This document shows positions 33,632-44,960 of a stretch of DNA of 64,000 nt, one piece after another. The position numbers were made by a program, and so were the translations under genes. The DNA comes from Berberis thunbergii (lineage: Eukaryota; Streptophyta; Magnoliopsida; Ranunculales; Berberidaceae), in contig QNQO01009133.1 of NCBI GenBank assembly GCA_003290165.1, positions 186,001-250,000 on the forward strand. The letters are read 5' to 3'. Position 1 is the first letter of the stretch. Every line of letters starts with the position of its first letter. The notes under the pieces were generated by a model. The model had not been told where the DNA came from, did no database searches, and saw nothing but the letters and a program-made list of their open reading frames with translations.

Positions 33632-36150
33632 ATGGCTCAAGAAAATCTTCTTGATGATGTTGTTTTGGCTGAGGCCCTGGAGTTTTTTTAAGATAGGTTG
33701 TTGTCCGAGCCTGGTCTTGCCAAAATTTGTACGAAGTTTGAAGTTCCTGAGGACCTGCCATTATATCTCCTAACGGGCGACCAAACGCCAATGTCACCTC
33801 CTATCGGTTTCATTTGTTTACATCGTGGGATGCTTCAAACTGGAGTGTGTTTTTCAGTCCTAGACGTGATTTGGGACTTTTTGGATCTCTTAGGGATTCC
33901 TCCAGCTCAGTTGGGGCCCAATGGATATAGGATCATTCTCATGATTCTGCTTAGTGCTAAGGAGGCTGGTGTTAGTGTGACTCCGCGGGTGATTCAGTTG
34001 CTGATCTCTTATCGTCTGAAGAGTAATGTTGTATGTAAGATGAAGTCGCCGAATTGCTTCGGTAAACTGCCTGATGATTTCAAGTTCTAGCAGAAGTACT
34101 GCTTCTTGGCTCTTGAAGATTTGAAGTATCTCCATGCAATGGTCGTTCGCTTGAGCGACAATTCAGGCCGCTTCGTAAGTTCAACCATTTTCTTGTGACT
34201 TTGATATGCTTGATAGCGGGCTGATTGATCATTACTTGTGTTCCCTTGTAGGAATGTTTCCTACTACTCCTCTTACTCTGTAGGAGCAAAATACCATGGA
34301 GACGTTCTGTGTCTTGCCAAAAAGAAAGACGATCGATGTCATAAGAGTTTCCAACTTCATCCATAGTGGCCCGTGGGACAACTGACACGTCGCCTCTACT
34401 ATGTATCGGGAGTCGCGTATTAAGTTGGAAGATGGGGTCCCTTCCAGGAAGATGAAGGCTACTGGGGCCAAAGTTCATGTTCTGTCCAATGCGGAAGACT
34501 CGTCCAAGACGCTTGCTTCCATTGTGAGGAAGAGGTCTCCCGTTAGAGTTGGGCCGTCTTCGGCACGAGCCACTCCTGTGAGAGATGAACACGAGTCTGC
34601 TGGGTCTATTGAGGCGGAGACTGATGTTTCTGTCTTGGAGAAAGATTACCTACGGTTGGCAGGAGTCATGGACAGGTCGAACCTTAGTGATGCGCAGGTC
34701 AAGGCTCTGAATGACCATTTGGTGCGGGTTGCAATGACAACTTCTGCTGGTGCTGATTCGCGTGGGACCATTGTTGTAGGAAGCTCCTATGAAGATTCGC
34801 ATGAGGTGGTAGAATCCGATCGCCCTACTGTTGATTCGCCTAAAGGTGGCAGCGGTACTGGCCATGTCTCTTATAGCCAGCATTGCTCACCGTCTAGTTC
34901 TAGGCCACAGCTAGAAGTGTTGGAGGGTCCTTTGGATAATTCACTCCCTCCTCTTCCTCCGGATCAAATTGAGCCGCCTCGCAATAAAAGATCGGTTGTT
35001 AATGACAAAGGGAAGGCCATGGAGGAGAGTCTGAGAACAGTGGCGACCGCGAAGGGTGGCGCTGGCGTAATCCCCGATCCGGGGAAGCTTCATCCGAGTG
35101 CACGGATAAACCTGTTCACACCTGACTTGTTTAAGATGGGCTCACAAGTGTTGCACCAAGAGGTGAACATAGTGTATGCTTCGAGGAAGCATATAAGCAA
35201 GCGTCACAGCTGGTTGATGGATCATGCTCCTAAACCCAAAGAGGATATGTTGGAAGGATGTATGGAAAAGGGTTTGAAGTACCTTATGTTGGGTATGTCT
35301 CACATGAGCCACGCGGTCATTGCTAAAATGGAAGTCAAGGCGGCTCGTGAAAGAGTATATAAACCTAGGAGTGTGTCTTCTCGCACATGCAGCTGCTATA
35401 GTCTGATGCGCTCCGTGAAATTGAGCGGCCTAATAAACAGGCCGAGGAGAAGCGGTTGGATCAGTCAACCGTGGCCGCTAAGGCTCAGAGGGCTTGTTTG
35501 GAGGACCTCGAGCGTAATCTGACAGAGGCAGTGTCCAAAAGGGACGGACTCAGGCAGAAGTTAAGCTGGATCCGCAGAGAAGTCGAGGCTGCACAGGATG
35601 CTGCGGCTAAGGCATGTTCTGAGCTACAGTCTTTTGCTGAAGGGAGCGCTTCAAAAGAAGTTGACTAGGCTGCTGAAAAGCAACAGTTGGAATCCGATGT
35701 GGAGTTCTACGCCCATGGGGCGAGAAAGGCTGAGGACCAACTCGAATTGGGGTGACATGAGCTTAGTGCTGTGAAGGGCAGTCTGGCCACAGAGTAGTCT
35801 CAGGTCGACACGTTGACTAGCTAGTTGGAGCTACTGGAGCATGAACTTGTTGACATTAAGGTGCGAGAGGAAGAGTTTCTTCAGGAGTATGACAAGTGTG
35901 AATTCCGCTGGGTTGTACATGGTCGGCTGGAGCTGTTGGCACTAATGAAGGAGGAGTAACTGGAGTGGGATCTTGGCTGGTATAATAAGATGTCCTATAT
36001 TGATTTGTCTGTTGCCTTTGCATCGTCGGATGAGGAAGACAATGTGGGCCCTGATTATACACAGGTCGCGACGCGTGTGGACGCTATCCCTGCTCCATCT
36101 TCCATTAGGCTTAGCTCTTTTATTTCTGTACCTTTTCCTGATAGGGAGTA
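33632..36150 (+). pseudogene. Antisense extra gene of the gypsy element (Transposase_28/gypsy-type family)
   Basis: Runs opposite to gag. ATG at 33632 (MAQENLLDDVV), TAA at about 33689, then EDLPLYLLTGDQTPMSPPIG, FICLHRGMLQTGVCFSVLDV and LGPNGYRIILMILLSAKEAG, the pattern of the plant family annotated as putative gypsy-type transposon protein (PF04195-like, from memory). An intron with GTAAGT (34175) and TTGTAG (34251) seems to follow. 34401-35522 encodes a Ser/Pro-rich and basic part; 35456-35668 and after encode a coiled coil (AQRACLEDLERNLTEAVSKR). There are several stops (TAG 34088, 35666 and later). Function unknown. Confidence 0.6.
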
Positions 36151-36615
36151 ACATTGGTGTGATTGTACCTCTTTTAGTTTTGACCATTAATGAAAACAGT
36201 TTTATCATTACTGTGCTTGTCATCTCTATTGTATGTTTTTCCTTTTGCCTTGTTGTTATGCTTTGGTTGGTTGAGTCAATAGGACGCTTGACTGGTCTGT
36301 CTGCGATAGATTGCTTGACCGCTTTGTATTATGAACGACTCGGGGTCATTGTTGTGTAGTTATTTTTTATAGTGGGCATGTTGCGAACAATTTAGCTGGG
36401 GGTTGCCTGCGCTATGTCTTGTTCTCGAGGTAAGCTGCTTGAGGCTTACCTGTTTGTCCGATCGGTCGGGCGCAGTTGTTACTAAGAACGAGTTGCAATG
36501 GTCGAGCGCATGCGTCAGAGCGTTCGTGTCGAGTCAGCCGCCGTAAGCTCGGGCTGAAATCTTAAATAACTTTTATCTGGGCACTGGCCGTATGACCTTT
36601 GTATCAGCGCAAATG

Positions 36616-37990
36616 GCCTTTGTGATTATTATAATGTCAGTCCGTTTGAGCGTGAAGACGTTGATTCAGCTAGATTCATGTTTGATGACCATGCTGAAGA
36701 GCAGTGATCTCGTGGCAAGCCGCTGGGATCAGTGCATGACTGACTAGGCTCATACCTTCCGAATCGTGTATGACAAAGTAAAGTAGGACTGAAAACCGAA
36801 CCGACCATTGACAAAACTGAACCGATTCTAATTTATGCAAACTGTAACCGAACCGACTAAAATCGAAATAAAACTAAATCGACCGACTATTTTAAACATA
36901 TTGTATTATTTATATATTAATTATTATATATATTCGGTCGGTTCGGTTTGGTCGGTTAAAATCACATAGAAACCGAAAACCGAACCGACCACTTCGGTTT
37001 TGAATTTTTTAAAACCGAAACCAATCCGAGCCGATGGTTTGGTCGGTTTAATCAATTTTTTGTTCAACCCTAAAGTAAAGTGGGCTACGGATTCAGAGAG
37101 TAAAAGTTTGACGACCAGGCTGAAGAGCAGTGGTCCCGTGGAAAGCCGTCAAAATCAGTTAAGGACTGACTAGGCTCCCATCTTCCGAATCGTGTATGAC
37201 CCAGTAAAGTGGACTACGGATTCGGGGAGTAAAATTTTGGCGAACAGGCTGAAGAGCAGTGGTCCCATGACAAGCTGTCGAAATCAGTGCAGGACTGACT
37301 AGGCTCCCACCTTCTAAATCGTGTATGACCCAGTAAAGTGGGCTACGGATTCGGGGAGTAAAATTTTGGCGAACAGGCTGAAGAGCAGTGGTCCCATGAC
37401 AAGCTGTCGAAATCAGTGCAGGACTGACTAGGCTCCCACCTTCTAAATCGTGTATGACCCAGTAAAGTGGGCTACGGATTCAGGGAGTAAAAGTTTGGCG
37501 AGGCTGAAAAGCAGTGGTCCCGTGGCAAGTCATCGGAATCAGTTCAGGACTGACTAGGCTCCCACCTTTCGATCCATCTACACCCTCCCCGCGTGGTGGG
37601 GACTACGAAGTAGAGAGAAATTTGGCAACTAGGCTGAAAACAGTGGTCCCGTGGTAAACCATCGGAATCAGTTGGGGACTGACTAGGCTCCCACCATCCA
37701 AATTATCTACACCTGAGTGCACCAAGTTATAAATTTGGGAGGGTTCGACGGCCACGCTGAAAAGCAGTGGTCCCATGGCAAACCGTAGGAATCAGATCGT
37801 GACTAACTGGGTTTCCACCTTCTAAACTATCTACACCCTCGTAGCGCGGGCTACAAGTCTAGGTTCGGTGATTTGGCGGCCACGCTGAAAAACAATGGTT
37901 TCGTGGCGAGCCATCAAAATCAGTTTCGGACTGATTAGGCTTCCACCGTTTAGACTATCTACACCTCGCAATGGGGGTTGCAAGTCCAAG
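36616..37990. repeat. About 120-bp tandem repeat array in the 3' untranslated part
   Basis: Nine or so diverging units share GCTGAA(A/G)AGCAGTGGTCCCGTGG, ATCAG followed by GACTGACTAGGCTCCCACC, and ATCTACACC/GTGTATGACC. Units near 37200-37470 are nearly identical, outer ones more diverged. No open frame crosses it. Confidence 0.9.
36784..37072. mobile_element. hAT-type MITE inside the tandem array
   Basis: 289 bp, ends TAGGACTG and CAACCCTA, flanked by a perfect 8-bp duplication AAGTAAAG (36776-36783 and 37073-37080). The interior is rich in CGAACCGACC/GGTCGGTTCGG on opposing strands, a common plant hAT-MITE pattern. Confidence 0.88.
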
Positions 37991-38219
37991 TTTTGATAAG
38001 AAACTTTCGTTGCTAGTCGTCACCAGCTAGGTTTACCTGATTAGGTTCTGCAATCATTGACCGCGAAGGGGGCAATGATCCCTGACGAGTCGTCGTCACT
38101 AGGCGTGATAGCACTGATTAGACTCTCACTTCCTAACGTCGATGCCCGCGCTAAGTGGACTAGGTATCGGGATGAAAAGAAGTCATCATAATCAGTCTTG
38201 GCTGACAACCTTGCCTGGT

Positions 38220-39700
38220 TTGAATAGAGGTTCCGCCTACTAGGGGGTGTGTGAACCTAATCCATCAGCATGTTGCATGGAGTTGATGAAATTACCTTAA
38301 ATGAGCTGGTGATCTGTAGGTGTAATCCGTATGCCCGGGTAGACTAGGATCTCTAGTGCTCGTGCCAAGCATGTGACAGAGTGATGTTTGAATGATAGGT
38401 TGAGCCCACAGGCCCGCAGAGGAAGGGCTAGGATTTCCTGCATGGTGTGGTGCATGTACGGCGTAGATTGCACGGTGACGCGTGTACGATGTAGGCTGCA
38501 TGACAGTTGGGTATCAGTTACTCCCCCTCAATTGATGGGGTTGCGTGCAGCGCCATTAACTGATTGACTGGTCTGCGCAGTTTCCTTGGGAACCATCGTC
38601 TTCTAGCTTCCCGTATAGTATTCGATGCTTGGCAGTTAATGCTTGAGTGTCCGCTTAGTGAACTATCATGTCTATATAATGGTGTTTTCCAATTGTTGTA
38701 GGCACTATCTTTCATAGACCTTATCTTTCTGTAATGTCCTTGCTTGAAGAAGATGTTTTGGGTTTTCCAAAGGCTGAAGTTGATTCTCTGTTTCTAGAGT
38801 CTCCGAATGTTCTGACATTTGCGCCGATCAGGCATAGAGATAGTTGTTGTTTTGCGTGGTCACCTGATATGGGTGTGCATGTAGTTGATCGCTGAGGTCT
38901 CATAATTTCTTCTCATTTCGTGGAGAAGTAGTACAGATTTCCTACCAAGGGAGATGCCTTGGTGTTACACTGTATCACTTGTGTCTTCGCGTGCTCGGAT
39001 CCTGCTGCTTACCGATGGCTGATCAAAGTGTTGGTTGATGTGTGGTGTTTCCGGGCGTGGTAGCTCTCAGTTACACCTGCCATCGAATATGGGAAAAGTG
39101 GTCTCTCTTGATAGTATTATGAGACCGTAACTGCGTCACTGCTTGTGGCCATCCTCACATGCCTTCTTCTAACCCGTTTGAGGAAGTCGGAAGGGGGTTG
39201 GATGTCTCTTGAGGAAATCAACAGCTCGTTGTGAGGTCTTTAATGTTGTAGTATGAGACTTTTTTGGAGTGATTTGACGGAGCAATCTAACTGCTTAGTC
39301 CTTTCAATCCCCTCTCACACTTCGCTGTTGTCTTCGAATGGGTCGAGCAAATATATATATATATATATATTTTACCTTTGTTGTCACTTGCAGATTGCTC
39401 GCATCGGATGCAAATCTTCAGCGGACACTATCCATAACAGAATTGTCTAAGTGAGTATTTTACTTTAGCTCACACTGTATTCAGACATTTATAGTGCTTA
39501 GTCTTTGTATCCGCCTCAGGGCGTTCGCAATATGTAGCCTTTTGTATCCTCCTCAAGGTGCTTGTTGTTATATCTTTCCAATAATCAATAGAGTTTGTTT
39601 TTCGCAATTCTTCATTTATTTATTAAATGATTGCGAATCACATAAGTTTTTTAAGAACTAAAACTCAATATTGACTATGGAAAGGGAAACAAACAACTTA
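38220..39700 (+). mobile_element. Fragment of a second related gypsy element
   Basis: At 38505-38530 a second LTR-end/purine-tract pattern occurs (GGGTATCA then TTACTCCCCCTC on +), like that at 33374-33397. It is followed, at the same spacing as in the first element, by ATG 38731 (MSLLEEDVLGFPKAEVDSLF), similar in position and style to the antisense gene start at 33632. The reading stops at 38893. The rest to 39700 (with an AT dinucleotide run at 39353-39370) has no recognised domain. Confidence 0.4.
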
Positions 39701-40323
39701 AAGCAAACTAACTGTTTACGGAGAGAATTTGATCATGGCCTTGAAGTGAATTCGGGTTGTTATCGCAGATCGTTTAGCATACTGTCGAAGCGTTATATAG
39801 GTCATTAAAGAGTAAACCTTGCAGAGGGGCGGATCTCCGCGCCAACAAAATGTCGGGGGGATGTGTTCCCGCTTACCATGGCCTTTACGACTCACTAGGT
39901 GGAAGAGCTGATTGCTCCTATACCGCTTGAAAATGATGTCTCTACCGTCTTTTGGCCTTACACTGGTTCAGGCTGCTCTGCATGATGTAGCTGAATCTGG
40001 GAGCACTCTTTCTGTTTTAGTGAGGCGTAGTGGTAGCCTCGTGTCGTAGATTGGTCTCCACGTATTGTTCCTTCCGAGTGGTTAGTAGTATACTTAACAC
40101 ACTGGTGAAGGGTGGAGACCACTACTTCCATCTGGTGGAGTCATGGTCTTCCCAGGATGAGATTGTAGGATGATGGTGCGTCTAAAACCATGAAGTCCAG
40201 AAATGGGACCTTCCTGAGCTGCGGTTCTCCTGCTAGCGTAGCTAATCTTATTTTTCTAATGGGGAAACACTTCTCCCCACTGAATCCGATTAGCAGGTGT
40301 TCTGAAGACGTCAGGTTTTTCTC

Positions 40324-40557
40324 CTAGAGGTCCATGCTGCAGAACGCGTTGTAGAACAGAACATTAAGTGAACTTCTTGTGTCAACCAGAGCTCTCTTTA
40401 CTTTCCACCTTGCTATGGAGACTAAGATGACTAAGACATCGTTATGTGGCGCTCGGACTCCTTCAAGGTCCTTGTCCGTAAAGGTCAAGGTGGGAATAGG
40501 GCTTTGGACCCTTGAGTGGCAAATGTGTTTGTCCTCATTCGCAGATTGTGTCCACAT
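40324..40557 (-). pseudogene. Gypsy protease fragment
   Basis: Contains VKRALVDTRSSLNVLFYNAF. Plant gypsy proteases have VLVDTGSSxNxLF here; the catalytic DTG triad reads DTR, so the enzyme would be inactive. It lies downstream of the gag pieces on the same strand. Confidence 0.7.
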
Positions 40558-40861
40558 ATCCAGTAGTGTCCGCGTGCGGGACTTGTATAACTGTCCTTCA
40601 TTTGGTCTGACTCCATGAAGGACGTATATTATCCCTGGAGTCTCCTTCTCTATTTCTTTAACTGACTCCCCCCGTCCTTTGTCTGTTCTGTTGGTTTCTC
40701 AGACTGCAAAAACTTTTTCAGCACGCCTTTGCGGATCTAATACTCAATTTCGTACCTCAGACTCTTGCGGTCATCGGTGTTGAGGTCATTTTCCTTGTGG
40801 TATGCACAATATTTATCGTTGTCGCGCTTGGCGGGGTCTCCGCGTGGCTTTGAGGGCCATT

Positions 40862-42040
40862 TCAGTTCCTCCCAGTTTTCATTGATTTTAGTACGTCCGA
40901 CAGGTTAGCGTTTACGGGTGTCACCGCTCTGAATCCAACGTAGTTGGATGATTTCTCTGGTCTGAACCGAACAAGGTCTAGTTTGTGGTCATCGCACTTC
41001 CACTTGTTTCGTTCCTTATCTGTGGGTCTTTTTCCCTCCTTGTCGCTGGGAGCGGAGGGCCTCCTATCACCTTCAGTTTCCCTCTTTACGGTCCTCGACT
41101 CTTCCAAGGTGATGTGTCTTTGGACGCTCTTGAGGAGTTCTTCCATGTCCAGAGGGGCTCCAAGGTGAGGTCTTCGTAGATTTTTCCCTCTTTAATGCCC
41201 GCGATGAAGGTTGTCACGGCTGTATCGTCGCCGCACCCGTCAATGGGGGTCAACTCGTTGTTGAAGGACGTGTCATACTCTCAGAGTGTCTCACTGGACC
41301 TCTACCTCAGGGAGAGTATGTAGTGCATGCCTTTTCAGAAGCCCTGGCTTCCGACGAAATGTGCCAGGAATTCCTTCGCCAGTGTTTTGAAGGAGTCAAT
41401 TGACTTCGGTGGAAGGCTGTGGAACCATGTCAGCGCAAGGCCTTTTAGATTGGTAGAAAAGGTTCTGCACATGACGAACTCAGATCCTTCTTTTAGGGCC
41501 ATTACGTACTGGTAATGGTGTAGATGATCAAAAGGATTGATGGTCCCGTTGTAGGAGTCGAGCTTCGGAGGAATGAACTTCCTCGGAATAGTCTCATTCA
41601 TGATTCGATCTACAAATGGTGGGACGGAAATGCGATACAGTACGTCTGTCATGCGCTTCTCTGCGAAGGGGGTTCCCAGGGACAAGCCTTTCTGTCCTGG
41701 CGTTGAACTCAGTGTTAGCCACACAACTTCTTTTAGTCCAATAAGTATTGGTGGGTGCTTGGCTTTCCTGCACTTGCTCCCTATCATCTGTCGGAGGTGG
41801 AGGTCCGTGTTGTTTTTGGTCTCCATTAGCTGGTGGTGGATTTTGTCGCGTGAGAGCCTCCACCGCTTTGGCAATCCGCTGTATTTGGGACGCCAGCGTA
41901 TCGACTCTGGGATCTGTTGTTGTTGCTGTTACCCGATCCACATGAAACAATATTGTCCGCTCCGGGCCCAACCTAATTACTCGCACGGCTTTAAAACGCG
42001 TTTTGTCATGTAGATCCAAACTCGTACATATATAGCACAT
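40862..42040 (-). pseudogene. Gypsy gag fragments
   Basis: Starts at about 42040 (PRVDTLASQIQRIAKAVEAL) and, after shifts, gives the Retrotrans_gag core KLDSYNGTINPFDHLHHYQY, ALKEGSEFVMCRTFSTNLKG, LALTWFHSLPPKSIDSFKTL, AKEFLAHFVGS (41600-41335). A further piece at 41146-40862 (SDVLKSMKTGRN end) is the linker before protease. Gag forms the retroelement particle. Several frameshifts break it. Confidence 0.75.
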
Positions 42041-42317
42041 ATTCTTTCCTCACCCAGGCGATGTGGGACTATAATCCCCTAGTAGTCTGCCAGCCTCTAA
42101 GCTCGCCCACACATGGTAGTCTACCAGCCTCAGAGCCCGCCCACATAGGGTGTTACAGCTGCGTGTGCAAGATAGGAGCTGCTGAAGGAGGCGGTATAGG
42201 GGTAGCCGAAACGTTCGTCGTGTCCCCTTGTTCTTCGTTGTTACGTGACCTAGTGGTCACCATCTCTCTGTGTTTTGAAAGGAGACGACGCTTAGTGTAA
42301 AGTTACGAGCTATGTCG

Positions 42318-42338
42318 TCCCCATGGACGGTGCCAAAC
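42318..42338 (-). promoter_or_regulatory. Primer-binding-site-like sequence of the Tat-like element
   Basis: Directly inside the 5' LTR on the minus strand: TTTGGCACCGTCCATGGGGA, close to the TTTGGCGCCGTC-type sites of many plant gypsy elements. The exact tRNA is not assigned. Confidence 0.55.
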
Positions 42339-42675
42339 TGATGCAGTCATTTTTCGCTCCCTGTTCTGACCTGGTTCCTGCTGACCTGCACAAGTAGCGT
42401 AGTGAGCCACATACCATTGTGGGGTGGCCGATGACACTCCGATGCTAAAGTCAGACAAGGCTCTGAGGAAGGTGTAATGATGTAACAGGGAATTTGTAGT
42501 GTATTTTAGCTTACCAATCTCGTGTCTTATTTACAGTGTAAGGAGTCATGGTCTAACCAGGCCATCGTACGCATAATTTAGGGAGAAAATCTTCGTGGAG
42601 ATCCCTCTCTAATTAGGAGCCATGTTGTAGAAAGGAAGTTCCCTGTTAGCTCTGCTCCTAGATTACGCACACAAC
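42339..42675 (-). repeat. Truncated 5' LTR of the Tat-like element
   Basis: Begins TGATGCAGTC on + and aligns with 32719-33040, then breaks off at GATTACGCA. About half of the LTR is lost. Confidence 0.75.
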
Positions 42676-42765
42676 ATTCAGATCTTTGTTCCTTAGCAGG
42701 GACCATGTGTCAGAACACAACATTCGAATCCTTATTCCTTAGCAGGGACCATGTCAGTGGGACAA
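42668..42765. repeat. Direct repeat of about 48 bp at the LTR break point
   Basis: ACACAACATTC..ATC, a TT-rich spacer and CCTTAGCAGGGACCATGT occur twice (about 42669-42710 and 42716-42752). Confidence 0.8.
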
Positions 42766-42914
42766 CAAGGCCATGTAGAGCAGAGAGAGAGCTTCCTTGT
42801 TGTTAATTTTCTCCCTCACGTGACTTAAGGAATTTGAAACCCAAAATTAGTGCCCCCTAGAATTTAGTTTTTTGAAACCCAAAATTAGAGTCGGAATTAG
42901 TGGTTTGAGTAAAT

Positions 42915-43104
42915 CTAGGCAGCTAGGCCTATGGGCCATTCTTTTGCCAGGGTCAGACACTTTTACATCTTTACCCCTTCTTTTTAAAACACAACCACAA
43001 ACATCATTTATAGAATGGGTACAAATGTAAAAGTTATAGAATGGGTATAAATGTAAAAGAGCTCATCCCTGGCCAAAAAATGGCCCATAGGCCTGGCTGC
43101 CTAG
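42915..43104. mobile_element. MITE with 26-bp inverted ends
   Basis: CTAGGCAGCTAGGCCTATGG and GCCATT at the left match the reverse complement of the right end with one difference. The interior has a repeated TATAGAATGGGTA(C/T)AAATGTAAAAG unit. Confidence 0.8.
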
Positions 43105-43146
43105 AATTTTTGTAGTGGTTTTGAGAACTTGAAGTGCATTCCCCTA

Positions 43147-43373
43147 GAGAATAATTCTACAGTGCCTATTTTGTGCCTGGATGGTACCAGGCACAGCATT
43201 GCTGATGTGGCAGTGAAAACTTATGTAGGTATTGATGCAATGTGTATTTATATATAAAGGAGCAATGTGTATTTGTTGAATTTCTCTCCTTGCCACATCA
43301 GCAATGCATGTGTCTAGTACCATCCAGGCACAAAACATGCATAGATGACCATGCACGGTAGAATTACTCTCCC
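43147..43373. mobile_element. MITE with about 70-bp inverted arms
   Basis: TAATTCTACAGTGC, TTTTGTGCCTGGATGGTAC and GCATTGCTGATGTGGCA on the left return reversed and complemented on the right, which also has a CATGCATAGATGACC insertion. No coding. Confidence 0.75.
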
Positions 43374-43657
43374 CTAGAATATAGTTTTTCTCAAGAATAT
43401 GAGACATTGTTGAGTTTCCAAAAAAACGTGTTTTCTTTATCTTCTTTTCTTAACCCCTTCCACCCCATATCCCGTGTTTCTCATGCTAATATGATAGGAT
43501 AGGATGTACTTCCAAGGAAAAAATTTGGAGGCGTTGCTAATATCATTTAAGAATAGGATGTACTTCCATGGATGTGATTCTTGATTTGAATAAGGGAAAA
43601 TGAAACACGCCAATATTCTACAATTATAGAAGTACTCTGTTTGGATCTGCAACTTGG

Positions 43658-44649
43658 CTAAATCACAAAGATATTACCTTCGTGGAAATATGTCATTTTG
43701 TTAACGCTATAAAACAAGTTCATAAATGAAGAATCCAATGGTCTTTTCTTGATTCTTCTAAAGAGATAGCATTTCCTCATCCAAATCTTCCTTCTACTTC
43801 TTTTTCTGAACACTACGGCTCCCCTCAACTGATCCAATAGATCATCAATCCGAGGCAATGGATATTTATTCTTGATGGTCACTTTATTCAGATCTCGATA
43901 ATCTATGCACATCCTCAATGATCCATCCTTCTGGATACAAATATTGCTGGAGCTCCCCAAGGTGAATTGCTCGGACGAATAAACCCCTTACGAAGCAACT
44001 CCTCAAGCTGTACTTTCATCTCTTCCAATTACTTAGGTGCAAGCCTGTACGCTGATTTAGATATAGGTGCAGTACCAGGAACCAGGTCAATTCGAAACTC
44101 TACCTCACGACGTGGAGGGATACCAGGAATCTCCTGAAAGACATCAGGGAACTCACACACAACCTCTACAGAACTGGTGTCGGGAGAAGAAATCTCAAGA
44201 GAGCTAAGAAAACTCGACATCAAAGAAACCGAATCAGGCTCACAAGCCAACACACGAGGCGAAGCATCAGGTGGAGCTAACATCACCGACCTATGCAAGC
44301 AATCAATGATCACCGGATGACTGGACAATCAATCCATCCCTAGAATCAAATGATAGCCATCAAAACCCAAGACAATAAAGTCAAACACAAAGCTGTACCC
44401 CAACAAGGAAAACTCGAAACTGGGACAAAATTCCCACAACCAAATCGAACTGCCCAAGGGAGACACAACGCACAAGGGCTCCGGCAAAGACACCACCTCA
44501 AGGTTGTCTCTAACAACCAACTGTCTAGAAATAAAAGACCTAGATGCTCCTGTATCGAAAAGAGCCCTCAATAGGGAAGACGACGAATGCACAAAACCTG
44601 GCACACAACACAAGTATCCTGAATCACATAACAACACACTAACATGCAA
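43658..44649 (-). pseudogene. Gypsy protease and reverse transcriptase fragment
   Basis: 44649-44329: RALFDTGASRSFISRQLV (protease triad DTG intact) to YHLILGMD, then a stop. 44328-44029: [40 protein letters not shown], then a stop. 44028-43658: [18 protein letters not shown] and, shifted, [34 protein letters not shown]. These are the linker and first RT motifs of gypsy pol. The catalytic YxDD part is missing. Confidence 0.85.
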
Positions 44650-44943
44650 TTTTTCCTACGCATAATGCACATAACACAATCTTACTACATCTGGCACACA
44701 CAAAACAATAAAAATAAATAAAATAACATACCCTCAACATTTCCCTGACCGGGAATAGCTGCTAGGCGAACAGGCGGTGCTGGGAGAGGGACTCTCTGAC
44801 CACTCGCCATCACCAAACAACCTCTACGAAAAATAAAACACACATACCATACATCAAACAACACAACAAAATTCCTAACTCCTCTACCCAATCCACTCAA
44901 GAAAGTGGTATACGATGATGTTATATGTGAACCGGTAACAATG

Positions 44944-44955
44944 GCTCTGATACCA
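44944..44955 (-). promoter_or_regulatory. Primer-binding site (initiator tRNA-Met type)
   Basis: TGGTATCAGAGC on the minus strand, five bases inside the LTR. This is the usual plant LTR-element primer site. Confidence 0.85.
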
Positions 44956-44960
44956 AGCTC

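Larger units (their letters stand above)
32719..42675 (-). mobile_element. Tat-lineage-like Ty3/gypsy retrotransposon, pol deleted
   Basis: Right LTR 42339-42675 (5', truncated) and left LTR 32719-33382 (3') share about 330 bp (GACACTCCGAT, GGAGATCCCTCTCTAATTAGGA). Next to the right LTR on the minus strand is a primer-site-like TTTGGCACCGTCCATGGGGA. Gag and protease follow on the minus strand; reverse transcriptase, RNase H and integrase are missing. Next come a tandem-repeat array, then an extra gene in antisense, then a purine tract and the 3' LTR. Antisense extra genes and tandem repeats between pol and the 3' LTR are known features of the Tat lineage. Non-autonomous. Confidence 0.7.

Noticed and set aside
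36616..37990. CRISPR-like array
   Set aside because: Units are long, contiguous and degenerate without spacers, and sit in a plant retroelement.
44944..44955. Possible tRNA-related gene
   Set aside because: Only the 12-nt primer-binding complement is present, next to an LTR.
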